64,000 bases of DNA from Branchiostoma floridae (GCF_000003815.2 NC_049989.1:11821704-11885703); one strand, 5' to 3'; numbered from the stretch's first letter, positions 22,971-34,846 are shown. Numbers and translations are program-made. Notes: a model not told the origin generated them from the letters alone.

Positions 22971-23269
22971 TAGCCTGGATTCCAGACCCCCATGCAGCCC
23001 GATCTCGATATCTATCCTGCCATCTATCGTGTTCAACAGAGTCTATCTCAGTTGCCCTGTGTAGGCCCTGGAAACAGTATGGCAGCCAGCCTAAAATATC
23101 AGTAATTTAATGTAGTCTGGAATCCAGACTATTTCCAGGACCTACATAGGCCAGCTCGTCGGCTCCAGAGCCAACATGTCTCAAATGAGTTTTACCGCAG
23201 ACACCTGTTGGCCTTGGAGCAGAGGAGCTGGCCTGTGCAAGCCCTGGAAACGGTCTGGCATCCAGGCTA
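22971..23269. mobile_element. MITE with TAGCCTGGAT ends
   Basis: The left end TAGCCTGGATTCCAGACC (22971-22988) pairs with 23252-23269 with one mismatch. Inside, 23115-23165 repeats TAGTCTGGAATCCAGACTA and a CCAGGACCTACATAGGCCAG block inverted relative to the arms, so the element may be compound. It sits 13 bp from the preceding MITE. Confidence 0.7.
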
Positions 23270-23522
23270 GAAGGTCAACTGTCACTACTTGAGGCCCTTT
23301 CCAATTGACGGAGACAACTGAGAGACAAATTAAAAATCGGATTCGTATAACCCATGATTTAAGATTTTTAACATACAAAACTTACCAAAAACGCTTCTCT
23401 GTCAAAGAACTTTGTCTAGGCTACTGATAAAAGCTCATGTTGGTCGCTTCAGGGTCTCTCAGCGGTCGACGCAACAGATGAAAGTAGATATAGATGTTCT
23501 GCGCCGTTAAACCCGTATCCAC
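23270..23522. other. unique spacer
   Basis: Nothing is recognised here except the 8 bp duplicated target of the next element at 23515-23522. Confidence 0.4.
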
Positions 23523-23733
23523 TAGGGGTGGGTCCGGGACAGAAAATTCAGGTCCAGGTCCGGTTCAGGTTCAGAGGATCAGGTCCAGGTTCAGACCTGA
23601 ACCTGGACCTGATTCAGTATGAGAGAACTTGTGAATGGGCGACACTCAAAACAATTTCGAAATAAAGTTTTGTGGAGTATTCGAATCACACTGGCGTTTT
23701 AAAATCATACAAGCCTACCGGTACCCACCCCTA
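23523..23733. mobile_element. hAT-like MITE (TAGGGGTGGGT family), short copy
   Basis: The 211 bp element starts TAGGGGTGGGTCCGG and ends CCGGTACCCACCCCTA. Flanking octamers GTATCCAC (23515-23522) and GTATTCAA (23734-23741) match at 6 of 8 positions, consistent with a hAT-type 8 bp duplication. The interior has many AGGTCCAGGTTC-like repeats forming a dyad with GAACCTGGACCTG. A longer relative is at 28728-29186. Confidence 0.7.
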
Positions 23734-23954
23734 GTATTCAACCTTTTCAGTGAACTGAGATGGAGTGGTACCAGGCTAGTTTTGCTTGTCGCTCTAGATA
23801 AACATCTTGTCTGTTGTACCTGATCCCCTGCATTAAGAGATGCCCCCGGCTCTGTCCGCTTGTCGCGCTGAGACACACTGTTTCCCCCGACCGTCATTTT
23901 TAACTGCAGCTCTAATTTGTTACTGTCACCTTAAACTTGCCTACCGCACACGAA

Positions 23955-24000
23955 AACAACAAATCGAAGACCTCTACCTCCGTGACATTTTATGAATATC
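23955..24000. repeat. AATCGAAGAY...ACCTCCGTGA fragment
   Basis: A short block AATCGAAGACCTCTACCTCC recurs with changes at 45480-45520 and 53045-53080. It may be the remains of an old repeat; nothing more can be said. Confidence 0.35.
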
Positions 24001-24059
24001 TTATTTATTTATTACTGTAAATTTCACGGGGATTCTCTCTAATGTATCTTCCCACTGGC

Positions 24060-24160
24060 TCTCAAGGAAGCACACATGCCTAAAGCCGGACCCTAGGCCT
24101 TCTGGGACCTTTGACCTAACTTCCTGTCATTGACGTGCTTAGCATGTAGAAAATAGCGAC
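24060..24160 (-). repeat. ETS + DR1 motif repeat, copy 1
   Basis: On the minus strand, 24105-24129 reads TGACAGGAAGTTAGGTCAAA then GGTCC: an ETS-type CAGGAAGT next to AGGTCA-A-AGGTCC, one base from a DR1 nuclear-receptor element. Four other copies are at 37725-37749, 38095-38119, 42914-42938 and 45669-45693. Conservation extends beyond the motif on the DR1 side in the better-preserved copies. Confidence 0.65.
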
Positions 24161-25679
24161 CCATTTGTATTCAAATAACTACGTCAAACAAGCAAACCAA
24201 CCACCAGACACGCCGGAAACAAAACCTCCACATATACGAAGGTAACAATGTTCACCACCGACTTTTCCTGAAACTGGTCATGGAATTTGCCTTACTAAGA
24301 TTGCCAAGGTTAACTGTACATAGTGTGTTCATGCATAACTTATCACGCCATAATTGTTGACAGATCCTTAAATTTCTCATATTGGAATCACAGTTTTCCT
24401 GATCATTTCATTAGAGAGATTGACAGAGAGACAACCCAAAAATGGACACTTGTCGTACTCGTTACCGTGGGAATGTAATTACTGTAGGCTTGGTATTCTT
24501 ACTAGTCAATGCGAACATAGGTTGACTTGGTGGGCAAAAACAGTGCAGCTATTTGGCTATATCTTTGAGAGATGGCAACCATCAGTATTCTACAGCACTG
24601 TGAGTTTGACGACTTTGCTAGTTTGAGACCCCCCCTCCCCCACACACACATACACACACGCACACTCTTCATAATCTTGCCTGATGTTATCTATCATTCT
24701 TTTTAGTATTAATGTTACAATCTTTGATGAATCGTCTAACAGCATGCGTGAGTTTAACTCTAGTTGGAAGGTCTAAAGATGAGTTAGATGTATAGGAGAT
24801 AAAGTGCATCAGGAACTTTACCAATTTTGTTTCATCTGACCTTGGGTAACCCCAACGACGCGCTATATGTAAACAATGGTAAAAACAGTAACAGTACGAA
24901 AGTTGGCCACAAGTATTTACAACATTTCAACTAATCTTTGCAGGATGAACTACAGGTGTTCGGACTTGCCCTGTGTACGATGAGTTTTGCAGGATGTTCG
25001 GCTGGAGTTCTTTCGTCGCTCCAAAAGTTGGTAGGTGAGAAAGTCCTTTGTTCGTCCACTTCGCCCTCCCTCCTCGGCCAGCTTGTCGGTTTTCAATGGT
25101 AAATTCTCGGTGATAACAGACTTTCTGTTGAACTTTCTTGTTCGGAAGATGGTAAGACTGTTAATCTATTGTATTTTTAAGCGATTCGTGGCAGATGGCA
25201 TCAGAGTATCACTTTAAACACGACTTAAGTAAAACACACCCAGGGACATATTTGTAAATGCGGTAGCTATAAAAGCGCCACCTGGCATGTAATGTTGACG
25301 TTCGATACATTCCCTGCAAAAACACTCATCTCATAGCGAAAACACTCGAATTTTCTGTTCTATCTTCTCTGATTGTTTTAAGTACATTACACTTTAAAGG
25401 ATTATACTGTTCACAATTGAGAAGATTTGGAATCTGTTTTTCTTCATCAAAACCACCAGATTTGATTCCGTAATCACATATCTTACTCACAAAGATTAAC
25501 ATTACGTTGGGCAGACTTTCTAATTTAACTTTTGTATTCAAATCTGTATGCCGGAAACTACCACCACCACAAACGCACTTTTCTACTTGGTCTCCAAGAA
25601 TGGTATCGACTTGATAACAATCTACATGATATTCTTCACAAATAAGGTTTCGAAAAATAATGAGGTTCATGACTATGAA
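24161..25679. other. unique DNA with an unexplained 157-codon frame
   Basis: A CA-rich run lies at about 24638-24664. The minus strand has an open frame of 157 codons at 25326-25799 that extends into the inverted repeat at 25680-25878. I recognise no domain. The N-terminal part is translated repeat, so I do not call it a gene. Confidence 0.35.
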
Positions 25680-25878
25680 GTACGCTTGCGCAGCGACGTG
25701 GACTGTGGGTAATATGTCAAAGGTGACTGCCCATAACGTGTAAACAGTTCCTGTCTCTACCATTTTTTTCTTTTTCCTTTTAAACACTACATTCTCCAAA
25801 CGTGTTTCATTTATGTATTCGGGGCCTTAACCTTTCACATATTACCCACAATACACTGCACTGCGCATGCGTAGTTAG
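25680..25878. repeat. inverted repeat with NRF1-like end
   Basis: TACGCTTGCGCAG...TGTGGGTAATATGTCAAAGG at about 25681-25723 is matched in reverse at about 25835-25878. The right end contains TGCGCATGCG (25862-25871), an NRF1-type palindrome. Related sequence (ATGCATTGTGGTAAATGTCA) occurs in the arms of the fold-back element at 43525-45200, so this is probably a short relative of that family. Confidence 0.55.
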
Positions 25879-26529
25879 AATTGGAACCTCCTTGTTTCGT
25901 CGTCACCAACACCTTCACACTTGAGGATTCCGTGACCACTTTTTTTTGCACACGTCCCAGACGACACCTCTGGGGCTTTCTAATTTGCGTGCTGTCCGCA
26001 CATTACGAAGGCTTTGTGTCGAACCTCACAGCTTAGCATTCATTAATCAAGCAGGCGGGCTCAATGTCGCACAGGGCGCGCTTTTAGCACCCATTGTCTG
26101 AGACTAGACACAATGGAACAACTGCTTACTGAACCTGACCTCAGGCGACCCTTTATTCAGGTATACTCTTATCGGAGTGGAACACACCTTAGACTTCGTG
26201 AAGAGCGGGACATCGGAAAGAGACCGACTTTGTCACGCCGTCTTAGGAATACAAAGATGCACGGCGAAAGACTTAAAATCCTGAGAACTTTAAATCCCAG
26301 TAATGATGAAATTGCCCGGGGGTTAAGCTGTAAAGGTATATATGCGGAAGATGGAGTTTTATAAGCTCTCCTTCCCACGTCATTGAGTAATAAAGTGATA
26401 GCAACTTTATGAACGTGACAATATTTGCAACATGTTTAATTCCATAAAAATCTGTATTCATCTTGAAGTATGTGAATTCTTGTATTTCTCTTTTAGATGA
26501 CTGTTTTTAATGTCAATAAATTGTGAGGT
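25879..26529. other. unique DNA, no gene seen
   Basis: Frames of up to 83 codons at 26113-26364 are not recognisable. The sequence is not repeated elsewhere in the window. Confidence 0.4.
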
Positions 26530-26870
26530 TATGTGGCGCAGTCGGCAGGGTGTTCTATTTACAATACAGAGGTTCTGGGTTCGAATCCGTACATGTGCCA
26601 CCGATGTTGTGCCCTTGGAAAGTCACTTTACTCGCCTTTCCCACTTTACTCAGGTGAAGATGAGTACCTGGCTTCGGTTAGGGCTTTCCCTCGGATAGGA
26701 CGTTAAATGGAGGCCCCGTGTTTGAGGAGAGCCACCCCTCGAGCACGTTAAAGATCCCACCGCACTTATTGAAAAGAGTAGGGGTCATTCCCGGTGTGAG
26801 TGGTTAAAAAATCTGTCCGGATATCGATATGCCTGGTTTACCGGGTATGCAAAACAAACAAAACATAAAT
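26530..26870 (+). mobile_element. tRNA-derived SINE
   Basis: The head is tRNA-like. GTGGCGC (about 26531) can pair with the GTGCCAC that follows the T arm. The A box is TGGCGCAGTCGG (about 26532-26543) and the B box GGTTCGAATCC (about 26578-26588), giving an internal RNA polymerase III promoter. After the head comes TTGTGCCCTTGGAAAGTCAC, a central block also present in the SINE at 49731-49959, then a longer body with GGACGTTAAATGGAGG and GCACGTTAAAGATCCCACCG. It ends in an A-rich tail with CAAAA units near 26850. A fragment of the same body is at about 52850-52890. I could not find a clear target duplication, so the outer limits are approximate. Confidence 0.75.
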
Positions 26871-27307
26871 GTTCTAACACTGAGATATGTGACAGGATGT
26901 GGTAGGATGTGCAGTATACATCCATCAAACGTCCAAACATTCTGCTTTGTTATTGAGTGACAGTCAATGACTGATGGTTTGCCGTCCGAAATTCATCCAG
27001 TCGCCCGTGGCCACACAGACGTCATATATGATCAACGTCATGAATAGCAGTGCTTTGGAATAAGTGAACGCCAAAATTCCTATTCCGTATGCATGTCAGG
27101 ATACAAGCGCGTGTGAAAGCGTATTCAGACTCTCCTAACACGAATACATATGACCATTTACACTTCCCGTCATTCTATGGTGAATGTGACGAGATATGGA
27201 AAATATGTCGTAACAGACACAGAAAGAATAAAAACAGCATCTCCCCATCAAAAAGTAGCCTCTTCCAATGTCAGTCATGGAATGTCTGTCATGTCTGACT
27301 AGCGGCT
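26871..27307. other. unique DNA, no gene seen
   Basis: Nothing is recognised apart from short, unremarkable frames. Confidence 0.4.
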
Positions 27308-27428
27308 AGTTTTACCAACTCTGAACTCCACTCCCTGTCACCGCCACAAGCCTAACAGTCTGAATGACAAGTCTTCCCACTCACATCTTACAACTGTCCT
27401 GACAGTGTATTCAGATAACTCGTGCGGA
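27308..27428 (+). repeat. dispersed repeat copy
   Basis: This is the partner of 14600-14706: TACCAACTCTGAACTCCAC, then CTGACAGTGTATTCAGATAA and CTCGTGCG. It is slightly longer here because of an internal insertion. Confidence 0.5.
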
Positions 27429-27689
27429 ATCTTATGCATACTTCCCAAAGTGTAGTAGAAGATCGTAACTACTCGCATGCGAACCTATAAATATGAATTG
27501 TACTTTAAATCTGTCCACACTAGGACATCTGTAAAGCGCAGATGTAGTACTGGGTACTGCAGACCTTTATATATACGAATTAAAAAAAAATGTTCTCTTT
27601 TCCATTACTCATTCACTCGCTCTTTCCCTCTTATTCTCTCATTCTCTCTTCCTCTGTAGATTTTACCAAACAAGTACGACTCAAATATC

Positions 27690-28375
27690 GATCTATACCC
27701 GGTCAGTTCCTTGTGCATTTGAATTTTGGCACTATTTGAATTTTGGCACTACTTGTGTATTTGAATTTTGGCACTATTTGAAAGAAAACCAAATACCAGC
27801 ACATCCAGTGTATTGTTTTTAGGGCTTGTCACCGTTTGACACTACAGAAAGAAAACCCAATATTAGTACAGCCACTGTATTGTCTTTAGACCTTGTATAT
27901 CTGACAAGCGTTGTATGAGTCAAAAATCGTTTGAAGCTATATATATCCAGTCAATACATTGTACTACATATTAAGTTTGACAATACAGAAAGAAAAACCC
28001 AATATCAGTACAGCCACGGTATTGTTTTTAGATCTTGTATATCTGAAACGCGTTGTACGAGTCAAAAATCGTTTGAAGTTATATGTATACAGTCAATACC
28101 TTGTACATATTACGTTTGACACTACAGAAAGGAAACGCCAATATCAGTACAGCCACGCTATTGTTTTTACACCTTGTATATCTAAAATGCGATTGGCTAA
28201 CCGTAATAAACTTAACTGTATACAAGTACAAGTCAAAAATCGTTTGAAGTTATATATATCCAATCAATACCTTATACATATTAAGTTTGACACTACAGAA
28301 AGAAAAAGCCAATATCAGTACATTGTTTTTAGACCCTGTATATCTGAAAATCGCTGGGCTAACCGAATAAGACTT
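27690..28375 (+). repeat. tandem array, four units of about 140-170 bp
   Basis: GTTTGACAMTACAGAAAGAA starts at about 27833, 27975, 28114 and 28284. Each unit continues with CAATATCAGTACAGCCAC, TAGACCTTGTATATCTGA and GTCAAAAATCGTTTGAAG. A smaller repeat, TTGAATTTTGGCACTA, occurs three times at 27719-27775. The 141-codon frame at 27959-28384 is this array translated and not a gene. Confidence 0.85.
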
Positions 28376-28727
28376 AGATGTTAACATTACACGTGCATCA
28401 ATGTCTTAATGACTACCATCGGCGAGGCCCAGTATCGGTAATCTATAAAACGAGTCTTTGATGCTGTGACTGCCCTGAGCTTAACTGTGCGGCTGCTTGT
28501 GTGTCTGATGTACAACAGAGCCAATGTAATCAGGCAGGATTGGGGAACGGGTTAGGGGACTGGGTAGATATTTGTCAGCAAGCCGGAGGACAAGACAGAT
28601 GAGGTTTGGGAGGAAGAAGAAGAAAAAGTAAGAAAAGATCGCCCTAGTACCAAGATGAAAAGAAAATAATCAGTTGACAGGAAATGCTACCTCCCTATTC
28701 AAGACCATCTGCATCTACACCCCAGAC
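28376..28727. other. unique DNA with a GAA-rich stretch
   Basis: A purine-rich stretch lies at about 28600-28640. No gene is recognised. Confidence 0.4.
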
Positions 28728-29186
28728 TAGGGGTGGGTGCTGGTACAGAAAATTCAGATACAGGTCCGTTTCAGGTCCAAAGGATCAGGTCCAGGTCCGG
28801 ACCTGAACCTGGACCTGATTCAGTATGTGAAAGCTTGTGAATGTACGATACTCAAAAAAAATTCCATTTCGCAACAAAGAAATCTGTTTTGTGGACTATT
28901 CGACTCCCACTGGCGTTTTAATGTTCTACAAAGCTAACTGCCTTTGTACCATTGACGGTAAAACTTGGTAAAAATGACTATAGAGTATAGACACTACTCT
29001 ACTTCGTTCTTGTTAGTTTCTTTGACCTGTAAGCCCCGAAACGTGTGAATGTCTGATCATATAATCTGTCCATTTTCCAATAGGTCCAACATCCGGTCTA
29101 CCAATTTTTTTCAGGTCCATTTTATCTCGACCGGTCCAATAAGAAAAATCGGTTTTGTACTGGTATACCGTACCGGTACCCACCTA
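28728..29186. mobile_element. hAT-like MITE (TAGGGGTGGGT family), long copy
   Basis: It starts TAGGGGTGGGTGCTGGTAC and ends GTACCGGTACCCACCTA. The shared left interior (CAGGTCCAGG...CCTGAACCTGGACCTG, then CACTGGCGTTTTAA) matches 23523-23733, but this copy has an extra ~230 bp before the right end. CCCAGAC flanks both sides, a plausible 7-8 bp target duplication. No coding sequence is present. Confidence 0.7.
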
Positions 29187-31071
29187 CCCAGACCATTGCG
29201 ACAGTCTTATTGAGGTAACCTGAGCGCCGAATAGCAGCCGCTCCAGACACTCGCGACTTACCCCCGTTGTTAACGTTCTCACAAACTTCAGCCACTGGCT
29301 GCGAAGAGAGAGTATTCCCAAATAACAATCTACTGCATCTAGTTTCGTCAATAAAAGCTCGAAAACATCCATAGCACGATTTTCGTACGATCGCAAACTG
29401 TGAGCATCTTCATGGTAGTCGCACATGACGTGGTTGTTTCTGTCACAGCCTGCTTGGAAATTCTACGATCACAATAATCATACGATGGCCTACCAACTAT
29501 CTACATACCATTTCTCTTACCTTGGTAAAGTTTAGGCTCCGGTAAAAATGGAAACAGGTCAAAATAATCTATGTTAATGGTAGATAGGATATCAAACACC
29601 TTAGCCCACACACCTACTTCAACTACTTCACGGAGGTTTGTGTCCTACAGACTCTTGTTAAATCCTGTCCCTGCCGTATGAATTTCAAGACTCTTTCCTT
29701 CCGTAACTGAACCAGACCTTCTACGGATAATTGAGCGGCGGACCGGATGATAGTGCCGGCATGCCGTGTACTTTACCCGCACAACCGTAATGGTGGGATC
29801 ATGTTACCGGCGGTCACAACATCCGTGCCGTGCAGGTTAGATATCTATTACGGAAACAGGGGAGGGCACTTCTGGGCGATTTGGGGAACCATCTGCCACC
29901 AACTTCCGTCTAAAATCAATCATGTATTTTCGTTTTAGGAATAATGAATGACCCAATAACGAGTACATTCTGTCCAAACGACCTCTCGTGCCATTTATTG
30001 ATTGATTGATTGATGGATTGATAGACGGGATCGAACACTGACACAGATTTGGATGATTGACGGATTTGCAGACGAGATTTGAACACCGTGGCACAGAAAG
30101 TACTGACGTGATGCATTGTGGGTCGTCAAGACGCCACCGCCATTTTGAATGCAAAGATGTTGCGACAAACTCCCTACCACAAAATAGACCTGTAAGAAAA
30201 ATGAAATAGACACTTTTGAATTAGTGTCGGCCTGAAATGTAGAAATTCTTTCTTTTATTATACGAAAGTATAATACAGTGCCAACCGTCACAATGGATCA
30301 CGTATTTAATCACAGATATGACAAACTTGCAGAATTTGTTGTAGAGTGTATCTGTATCTTTTTAAACATTGATAGTGAATTGTGTTTGAAACAAGAAGCC
30401 CATAGAGGCGCTTCACTTCACGTTCTGTACTGTTTTATGTAATAAAAAACAGTTCTCTTGTCAACCTAGTCTACACCAACCGCTTCTGTGGGTTGAAAAT
30501 AGAAGAAATTGGCCAATTAATATTGCTACAAAAGTTAACTGATCACATAGTATAAACTGGAAATTACAGTCATTGGCACACACACATCCGGCCATTGTCT
30601 ACTGTTTTAAAGTTCGGAATGGGTGTTCTGGAGACTACAAAGTACCGTAGCCCTAGTGAGAACTAGTGCGTATCAGACAAGCAAAGCCACACACAACAAC
30701 GAGGCTGCGCACACACTGAGTCCTGGTATCGACCGAAGCTGGGTGGCCATCGCTCAAGTGAAAATAATCCGATGTCTCTTATCGATAAAATAATCCCTTT
30801 TTTTCACCCGGAGGGGGGGCATCTTATACCATTGACCATCGCTTATCCGTTTGTGCGCATGTCAACCGAGGTAACCTACCATCCATCAGGCTTATACGGA
30901 CTTCTAGGCGACAAATGTGGCAGAGAAGCTTTGATGTAGCGGGAAAACAACCTTGCGGCAGGATTTACAAAAAGCTGGTTGGGGCCAATACAGGCAAAGC
31001 CGCTATCGGGAAAAGTATTCTGCTCAGGAAAGTTATAAGCGCGTAGGAAAGTTAAAAGACTGGCTGGAAAC
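29187..31071. other. unique DNA, no gene seen
   Basis: There is a short (TTGA)n-like run at about 29997-30025. At 30085-30150 TGACGTGATGCATTGTGGG is followed by a YY1-like CCGCCATTTTGAA, which recalls the 25680-25878 family. Frames of up to 109 codons are not recognisable. Confidence 0.4.
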
Positions 31072-31325
31072 TTAAAGAAGGGAGAAGAGAAGGAAGGAAG
31101 GAGAGAAGGAGAGAAAGAGAGGGAAGGAAGGAAAGAAAGAGGGGCTCGAGGAAGGAAGGAAGGGAGTGAGGGAAAGGGAGGAAAGGAGATTTCGAAAAAG
31201 AGAAGGAAGGAAAAAAGAGGGAGGGAGGAAGGGAAGGATGGACGAAAGAAAGAAGGAAGGAAGAAAAGGGAAGAAAAAGAAGAGAGAAAGGAATGAAGGA
31301 ATTAAGGAAGATGGAGTGGAAGAAA
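31072..31325 (+). repeat. polypurine tract, GGAA/GAAG-rich
   Basis: About 250 bp is almost entirely A and G, with an unbroken purine run from about 31074 to 31143 and only short pyrimidine breaks after that. Such tracts can adopt triplex (H-DNA) structure. The 109- and 62-codon frames here are low-complexity translations of it. Confidence 0.85.
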
Positions 31326-33503
31326 TGCCTTGCGAATGTTTCCTTATGAACTGAACATGACGAATTAGAAATAAGGGACAACAGGAAAAATTACACGCGA
31401 AAAAAGACTTCTTTCTACTGAGTTCCTACCCGTAGGGCTGAAAGACCTGTCTTTGTAGCCAAACCTTAGGAGCAACACGAGATATTTAATGTTTATCTTG
31501 GAACAGAACAGAACAAAATTATATTGAGAATAATCTTAAAGCCCCTAATCAAAACCGACACGTTATGTCTTGCTTCCAAATACTTTCATTTCTGTTTTAA
31601 GCCGGCGAACGTCTCTCGGTACAACAGATCTGAGGCGCACTGTACCAAAATAACTTCTGTTTCGGATGACTTCACAATAAAGCTCGCTTCTACTCGGCCG
31701 CTTCTCCAAGGTTACTGCTATAGTCGGTCAATTTTACGACCGCCTGAGTGTACGTACTAATTTGATTGGGTATTCCGAGCGCGCTTCGCTTGAAAGAACA
31801 CAGGGGGGAGGGGAGGGGGGCGATAGCAATCGTATGCGTTGATTGTAATCCGTTTGGATTTGTGTCGGAGGGCAAAAAGAACCAAAGAATGTGATGCTAT
31901 CTACAATGTTCACTCACTGTGTAAGAAAAATATCCTGTGTTCAAGGTGTAAACAACTAGCATCTGTCAACGAAAATAGTGTCCTGTTGGCAAATAAAGTA
32001 CTGTAGGGGCCAGGTTTTTGCTTACAGGCTAAAACAAAGTCGTAAGACTCACTCAGTCGTGTAATGTGCCATAAAAAGGAAGCCGGTGCCTTAAGTATTA
32101 GCCATAATCTTTGCCACAAACAGCTAATTAGTGATCGATATCGTAAAAGTTTGCTACAAACATAATCGTTCTGATTGGTTGATCAAGAAAAGGTCCATAA
32201 GTTGAATTTAATAAACTGACGTCAACACATAACCTTCAAAATGCGCAAGGAATTTGTATCGAATGAATGCCATGGCATTAAGGGGTTCAGACCCACATTT
32301 TCTGCATTAACGCTTCGGCACTTGAAAAGCGAGAGGTATGCATAGGTATGAAAGTTCTGTCATGCGCAAAGATATCACCGTGCACTCATCTTTAAACTAC
32401 GTACGTTGATATGAGATCGGTCATATTCATAGTACGATGGGCGTACGGTCGTAGCAAACTTAGGACATACTTGGAACAGTTTTGAGTGTGTCGTACAAAC
32501 TTTGATTGTTGTGTGAGGTTGTCGTGGATTCTACGACAAGGAAATCACACGACCCGGAAATCCTTTTGTCCATCGTGCCTTAAGTTATAGTTATAGTTAT
32601 ATTAACAGCAATCTTACCTTTGTAGATAACATTAGCTTGACGTCGTGGTTATATTTGAGTCCTTCGCAAAGCAAACAGTAGTCCTTCACTCCACGGTATA
32701 CTACATCCGGGGTACGTGTACATAGAAGTGACACGATGGACTAAACTTTGGAGGATCTCTTACATCCGGGACCTTCAAAAATTTGAATAACTGCCATCCG
32801 TGAACTTCCCAGTCCAATAGCAGGGCAGTAAAATTTGTTGACGGCGAAAGACACTAAAATTTAACGCCTCTATATCTAGCAGGCCTCTGAAATACTAAAT
32901 TGAGATAAGTGACAGTAGTTTTAGCAATAGAATTCTTGATGAATAGGTTGCCAACTTTTCTTGCCAACCGTAAACTTTTCGGTCCAACGGAAGGGCAGTA
33001 CTTGTTGATGAGTTTAACACCGAAATCTGACCCGCTTCCAAATCGAGATAAACGACACGGGATATCCGGCTGCAAGGTTGTAGTACAGTTTGACGAGCAG
33101 CTCAAAACATCGCAACAGACGAGAAAATCAATTAAAATTATGATGCGACTTCCGCTCAATTAGGCCGAGTCATGTGTCACGCGACCCGGTGTATGGGAAA
33201 CCTGGTGCGACATCGCTCAGATCGATCGTGGCAGCACGCTCATGAACACTTCCGCTTGTGTGAGCATCAAACGGTAGATAAAAGGGTTAAGTCGCTACCA
33301 AACCGAGTTACAGGGACGTTTGGGGAGTTGGGGGTCACAGAAATCTCTCTCTGGGTTTGCCGTGTTTTCACGCAATGAAACCCAGGTGTGATGATAGCTG
33401 TACAATACCAAATTTGTTTCTAGCGTGGGACCAGTACCGTGATGAGGAGTGCGTGAAATAGGATGGGACCTCTAGACTCACAGGGGACATGTTTTTGTTA
33501 AGC
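31326..33503. other. mostly unique DNA with a diverged duplication
   Basis: At about 32790-32860 and 32950-33040 the order TGCCATCCGTGAACTT, GTCCAATAGCAGGGCAGTA and ACACTAAAATTT is loosely repeated about 155-160 bp apart. A TGACGTCA box is at 32217-32224. Overlapping frames on both strands at 32854-33163 show no known domain. Confidence 0.35.
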
Positions 33504-33740
33504 CCCCTTTCCACTAGACGGCGATCACGCTGTGCTCTCACTGCGACCTAAATAGGATATGTGTAAGCTTCACTTTCACACTGGGTATATCGCACAAAAC
33601 GTAAACGTGTGATTGAGAAGACAACAAAACACACAAAGTGTAAAAAGATTCGTTTCTTTTCTATACAATTTGTTGATCGATACGTCAAATTTTAGGTCGC
33701 AGAGAGAGCGCGGCGAGAATGCCGTAATAATGGAAAGGGG
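33504..33740. mobile_element. MITE (AGACGGCGATC family), best copy
   Basis: Inverted ends of about 50 bp: CCCCTTTCCACTAGACGGCG through TGCGACCTAAAT on the left pairs with ATTTTAGGTCGCAG through TAATGGAAAGGGG on the right. The right terminal G4 has grown into a 16 bp G run (33737-33752). Related copies are at 46247-46475, 54847-55048 and 60031-60255. The interior shares AAAAAGATTCGTTT. Confidence 0.75.
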
Positions 33741-33979
33741 GGGGGGGGGGGGTATAAAGCAAATCTCTTATCAACCTCACAACTCTAAATCTGTTTACGT
33801 TGCATAGTACATATTCTAAATGTCCTATTTTATGATAGGATATCGATGGGAAGAATAAAACATTTCCTTTATCACGTAAAAATCTCTTGGTAAGGTTTTC
33901 TTTGATCTTGTTTTTTTCACTTCACATCATTCAACATTCCTTTGAACTCCTCTGAAATGGTATTCGTAATGTTACTGTT

Positions 33980-34250
33980 ATTTGTTTGTTTCAGTCTTTA
34001 TTTATTCATGAGAAGTTTGAATCAGCCTGAAGGCCGTTTTCAATGAAGTCATATAAAGGAGTACTGAAGCGTCAGATAAAATATAACAAAAAGATACAGA
34101 TGACATGATAGAAATCCTAATAAATCTATCTCCGCCAATATCAGAATCATATGGATTCATTGTGAAATCGTGTGCCGCGTAAGGCTTCCCAAACGGTGCC
34201 CAGTCCGGCACCTTGCGAGAATGAAAAATAGAAGTGTATAACGTTATCAT
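33980..34250 (-). repeat. non-LTR retrotransposon 3' end, copy 2
   Basis: Read in reverse it contains TTATATTTTATCTGACGC, TCATTGAAAACGGCC, CTTCTCATGAATAAATAAAG and a short CAAA tail. The blocks and their order match 4530-4710 and 53835-53940. Confidence 0.6.
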
Positions 34251-34394
34251 AAATATATATTTTTTTTACGTTTGGGATGTTTTGTTGTCTTTTATACAAT
34301 GATTTTCGTAACCGTAAACTGTCCGCCGGGCATCGGTTTGGAAATGTGACCCTATAGCTAGCATAAATTACGTCACAGACAAACTACAGAGATT

Positions 34395-34500
34395 TGTCAC
34401 CTTCACTAAGGTACCGTTTTCAGTAGAGTTTGTATTAGTGTTTGTGGTTTATCAGTGTAACTCGGCTTAAGACATAAACGGATCATCATGAAATTTGGTG
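34395..34500 (+). repeat. degenerate CACCTTCRCYAAGG repeat
   Basis: TCACCTTCACTAAGG, a TTTGT-rich stretch and ATGAAATTTGGTGTGTGG resemble the repeat beginning at 52570. I recall this kind of repeat as widespread in marine invertebrate DNA. The copy is degenerate. Confidence 0.4.
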
Positions 34501-34530
34501 TGTGGTTAGCTCTTGTTCTATCAAGGAAGT

Positions 34531-34846
34531 CATTAGATTTTGGACCCCTGGCTGCTTTTTTGGTACTGCAGCAGGACTCTCCATTTTTTTACCTCGCGAT
34601 CTTGTCTGCTTTCACGGTAATCCAAATAAATGGTGCGGAGGGAGGGTCTTGAAATTTAACCTCCATCAATTACACGGCAAAAATAACTGGCACATATGTG
34701 TTCACTATCATTCCTGGCTCAATGAAATACACATTCACAAAACCATGAAAGCCATTTTCCAACAAGAGTTCAGAGACCAAATAATCAAACAAATGGAAAT
34801 TCTGCTGCAGTGCCAAGTAAAGCCACTAGGGGACTTAAAATCTATC
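34531..34846. mobile_element. inverted-repeat element with GGTACTGCAG arms
   Basis: The left arm (AGATTTTGGACCCCTGGCTG then TTGGTACTGCAGCAGGA, 34531-34578) pairs with 34800-34846 (TCTGCTGCAGTGCCAAGTAA then CCACTAGGGGACTTAAAATCT). The arm recurs alone at 34853-34900 and as fragments elsewhere. The 115-codon frame at 34502-34849 spans the element but resembles nothing known. Confidence 0.6.

Noticed and set aside
25326-25799. 157-codon minus frame
   Set aside because: About a quarter of it is translated inverted repeat (25680-25799). The rest has no recognisable domain, signal or homologue, and one frame of this length in 128 kb of strand sequence is not surprising. Transcript evidence would be needed.
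27959-28384. 141-codon plus frame with repeated peptide
   Set aside because: It lies wholly within a non-coding tandem array. The repeat at protein level only mirrors the DNA repeat.
31052-31381. 109-codon minus frame rich in Ser, Leu, Phe and Pro
   Set aside because: It is a translation of the polypurine tract.
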